Source of the DNA: Notospermus geniculatus
Lineage: Eukaryota; Nemertea; Pilidiophora; Heteronemertea; Lineidae
Assembly: GCA_002633025.1 (NCBI GenBank)
Contig: NMRB01000616.1
Span: 143,423 to 207,422 of the forward strand
Length of the DNA stretch: 64,000 nt
Direction: 5' to 3'
The notes below the pieces were generated by a model, which saw nothing but the letters and a program-made list of their open reading frames with translations, was not told the origin of the DNA and ran no database searches. This document shows, piece after piece, positions 63,642 through 64,000 of this stretch; the stretch's first letter is position 1; each line of letters opens with the position of its first letter. Made by a program: the position numbers and the translations under genes.

Positions 63642-64000
63642 TTACTTCTTGGCGGCTCCAGACTTCTTGGGCAGAAGAACAGCTTGGATGTTTGGCAAGA
63701 CACCACCCTGGGCAATGGTGACACCGGAGAGAAGCTTGTTCAACTCTTCGTCGTTACGGATGGCAAGCTGGAGATGTCTTGGGATGATCCTTGACTTCTT
63801 GTTGTCACGGGCAGCGTTGCCTGCCAACTCGAGCACCTCTGCGGCCAAATATTCCATCACAGCAGCGAGATACACTGGGGCACCAGCTCCAATACGCTCA
63901 GCATAGTTTCCCTTTCTCAGAAGACGGTGAATTCTGCCGACTGGGAACTGCAGTCCTGCCCTTGAACTCCTACTCTTCGCCTTTCCCTTCGTCTTTCCTC
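63642..64000 (-). CDS. Histone H2A (5' end outside the window)
   Basis: Nucleosome core histone that dimerises with H2B. The minus-strand frame runs from the window edge to TAA at 63642, 118 complete residues. It shows the H2A signature AGLQFPVGR, then [38 protein letters not shown] with DEELNKLL, and the docking region [15 protein letters not shown], ending SGAAKK. The C-terminus has no SQ[E/D]-aromatic motif, so it is not H2A.X. The acidic-patch residues are present and the length fits canonical H2A rather than H2A.Z or macroH2A. The first two bases (GA) fit the end of an Arg codon, so only about four residues (probably MSGR) are missing. Slightly unusual: [12 protein letters not shown] where many H2As have VLEYLTAEILEL. 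No intron, as expected for a replication-dependent histone. It may be one member of a histone cluster to the right. Confidence 0.97.
   Translation of the reverse strand, partial: GKTKGKAKSRSSRAGLQFPVGRIHRLLRKGNYAERIGAGAPVYLAAVMEYLAAEVLELAGNAARDNKKSRIIPRHLQLAIRNDEELNKLLSGVTIAQGGVLPNIQAVLLPKKSGAAKK

Overview
The window is animal nuclear DNA from an intron-bearing, transposon-rich genome, most likely a marine invertebrate deuterostome (echinoderm, hemichordate or amphioxus-like). The basis is a canonical histone H2A with a 3' stem-loop at the right edge, clear splice sites, PIF/Harbinger-type transposases, LINE and tyrosine-recombinase retroelement fragments, tRNA-derived SINEs, and a striking excess of the word TAGGCCTA. 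The species cannot be fixed from the sequence alone. Gene density is very low. Most of the 64 kb consists of inverted-repeat (hairpin) elements, many nested in one another.

Layout. 0-6.5 kb: a dispersed family (here 'family K') and a 644-bp tandem duplication. 3.2-3.6 kb: a weak two-exon gene candidate on the minus strand. 6.9-17.3 kb: hairpin elements, a SINE-bearing compound repeat, a LINE tail, a block of near-perfect palindromes (11.0-11.8 kb) and a four-level nest (14.3-17.3 kb). 18.0-18.5 kb: a 63-bp minisatellite. 18.48-35.5 kb: a chain of nine end-to-end elements, each starting GG(G)T/GGGC and ending ACC(C)/GCCC, joined through about 5 bp of TATTA/TAATA type. The largest link (21542-29451) is a nearly complete two-gene Harbinger element. 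It has a spliced DDE transposase on the plus strand and a separate acidic, coiled-coil protein gene on the minus strand. Other links hold decayed pieces of related elements.

36-48 kb: more hairpins, a second copy of one chain link, a pair of element copies that act as filled/empty insertion-site controls for each other, a 1.8-kb element with roughly 545-bp near-identical inverted arms, 92-bp and ~87-bp tandem repeats, and a U2 snRNA fragment. 48.4-49.3 kb and 54.0-55.0 kb: two long open frames that look like divergent copies of one beta-propeller (olfactomedin-like) domain. These are the most gene-like unannotated sequences outside the transposons. Between them lie a 147-bp tandem array and a large hairpin with a CORE/MIR-like SINE in its loop.

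55.5-62 kb: a LINE 3' end split twice by 'AGCTCACC' elements, an L1/Tx1-type LINE inserted in one of those, a tyrosine recombinase C-terminus, and a ~296-bp array rich in nuclear-receptor half-sites. 63.6-64.0 kb: histone H2A on the minus strand with its stem-loop and histone downstream element, running off the window. Apart from H2A and the two propeller-like frames, nearly all coding sequence seen belongs to mobile elements.
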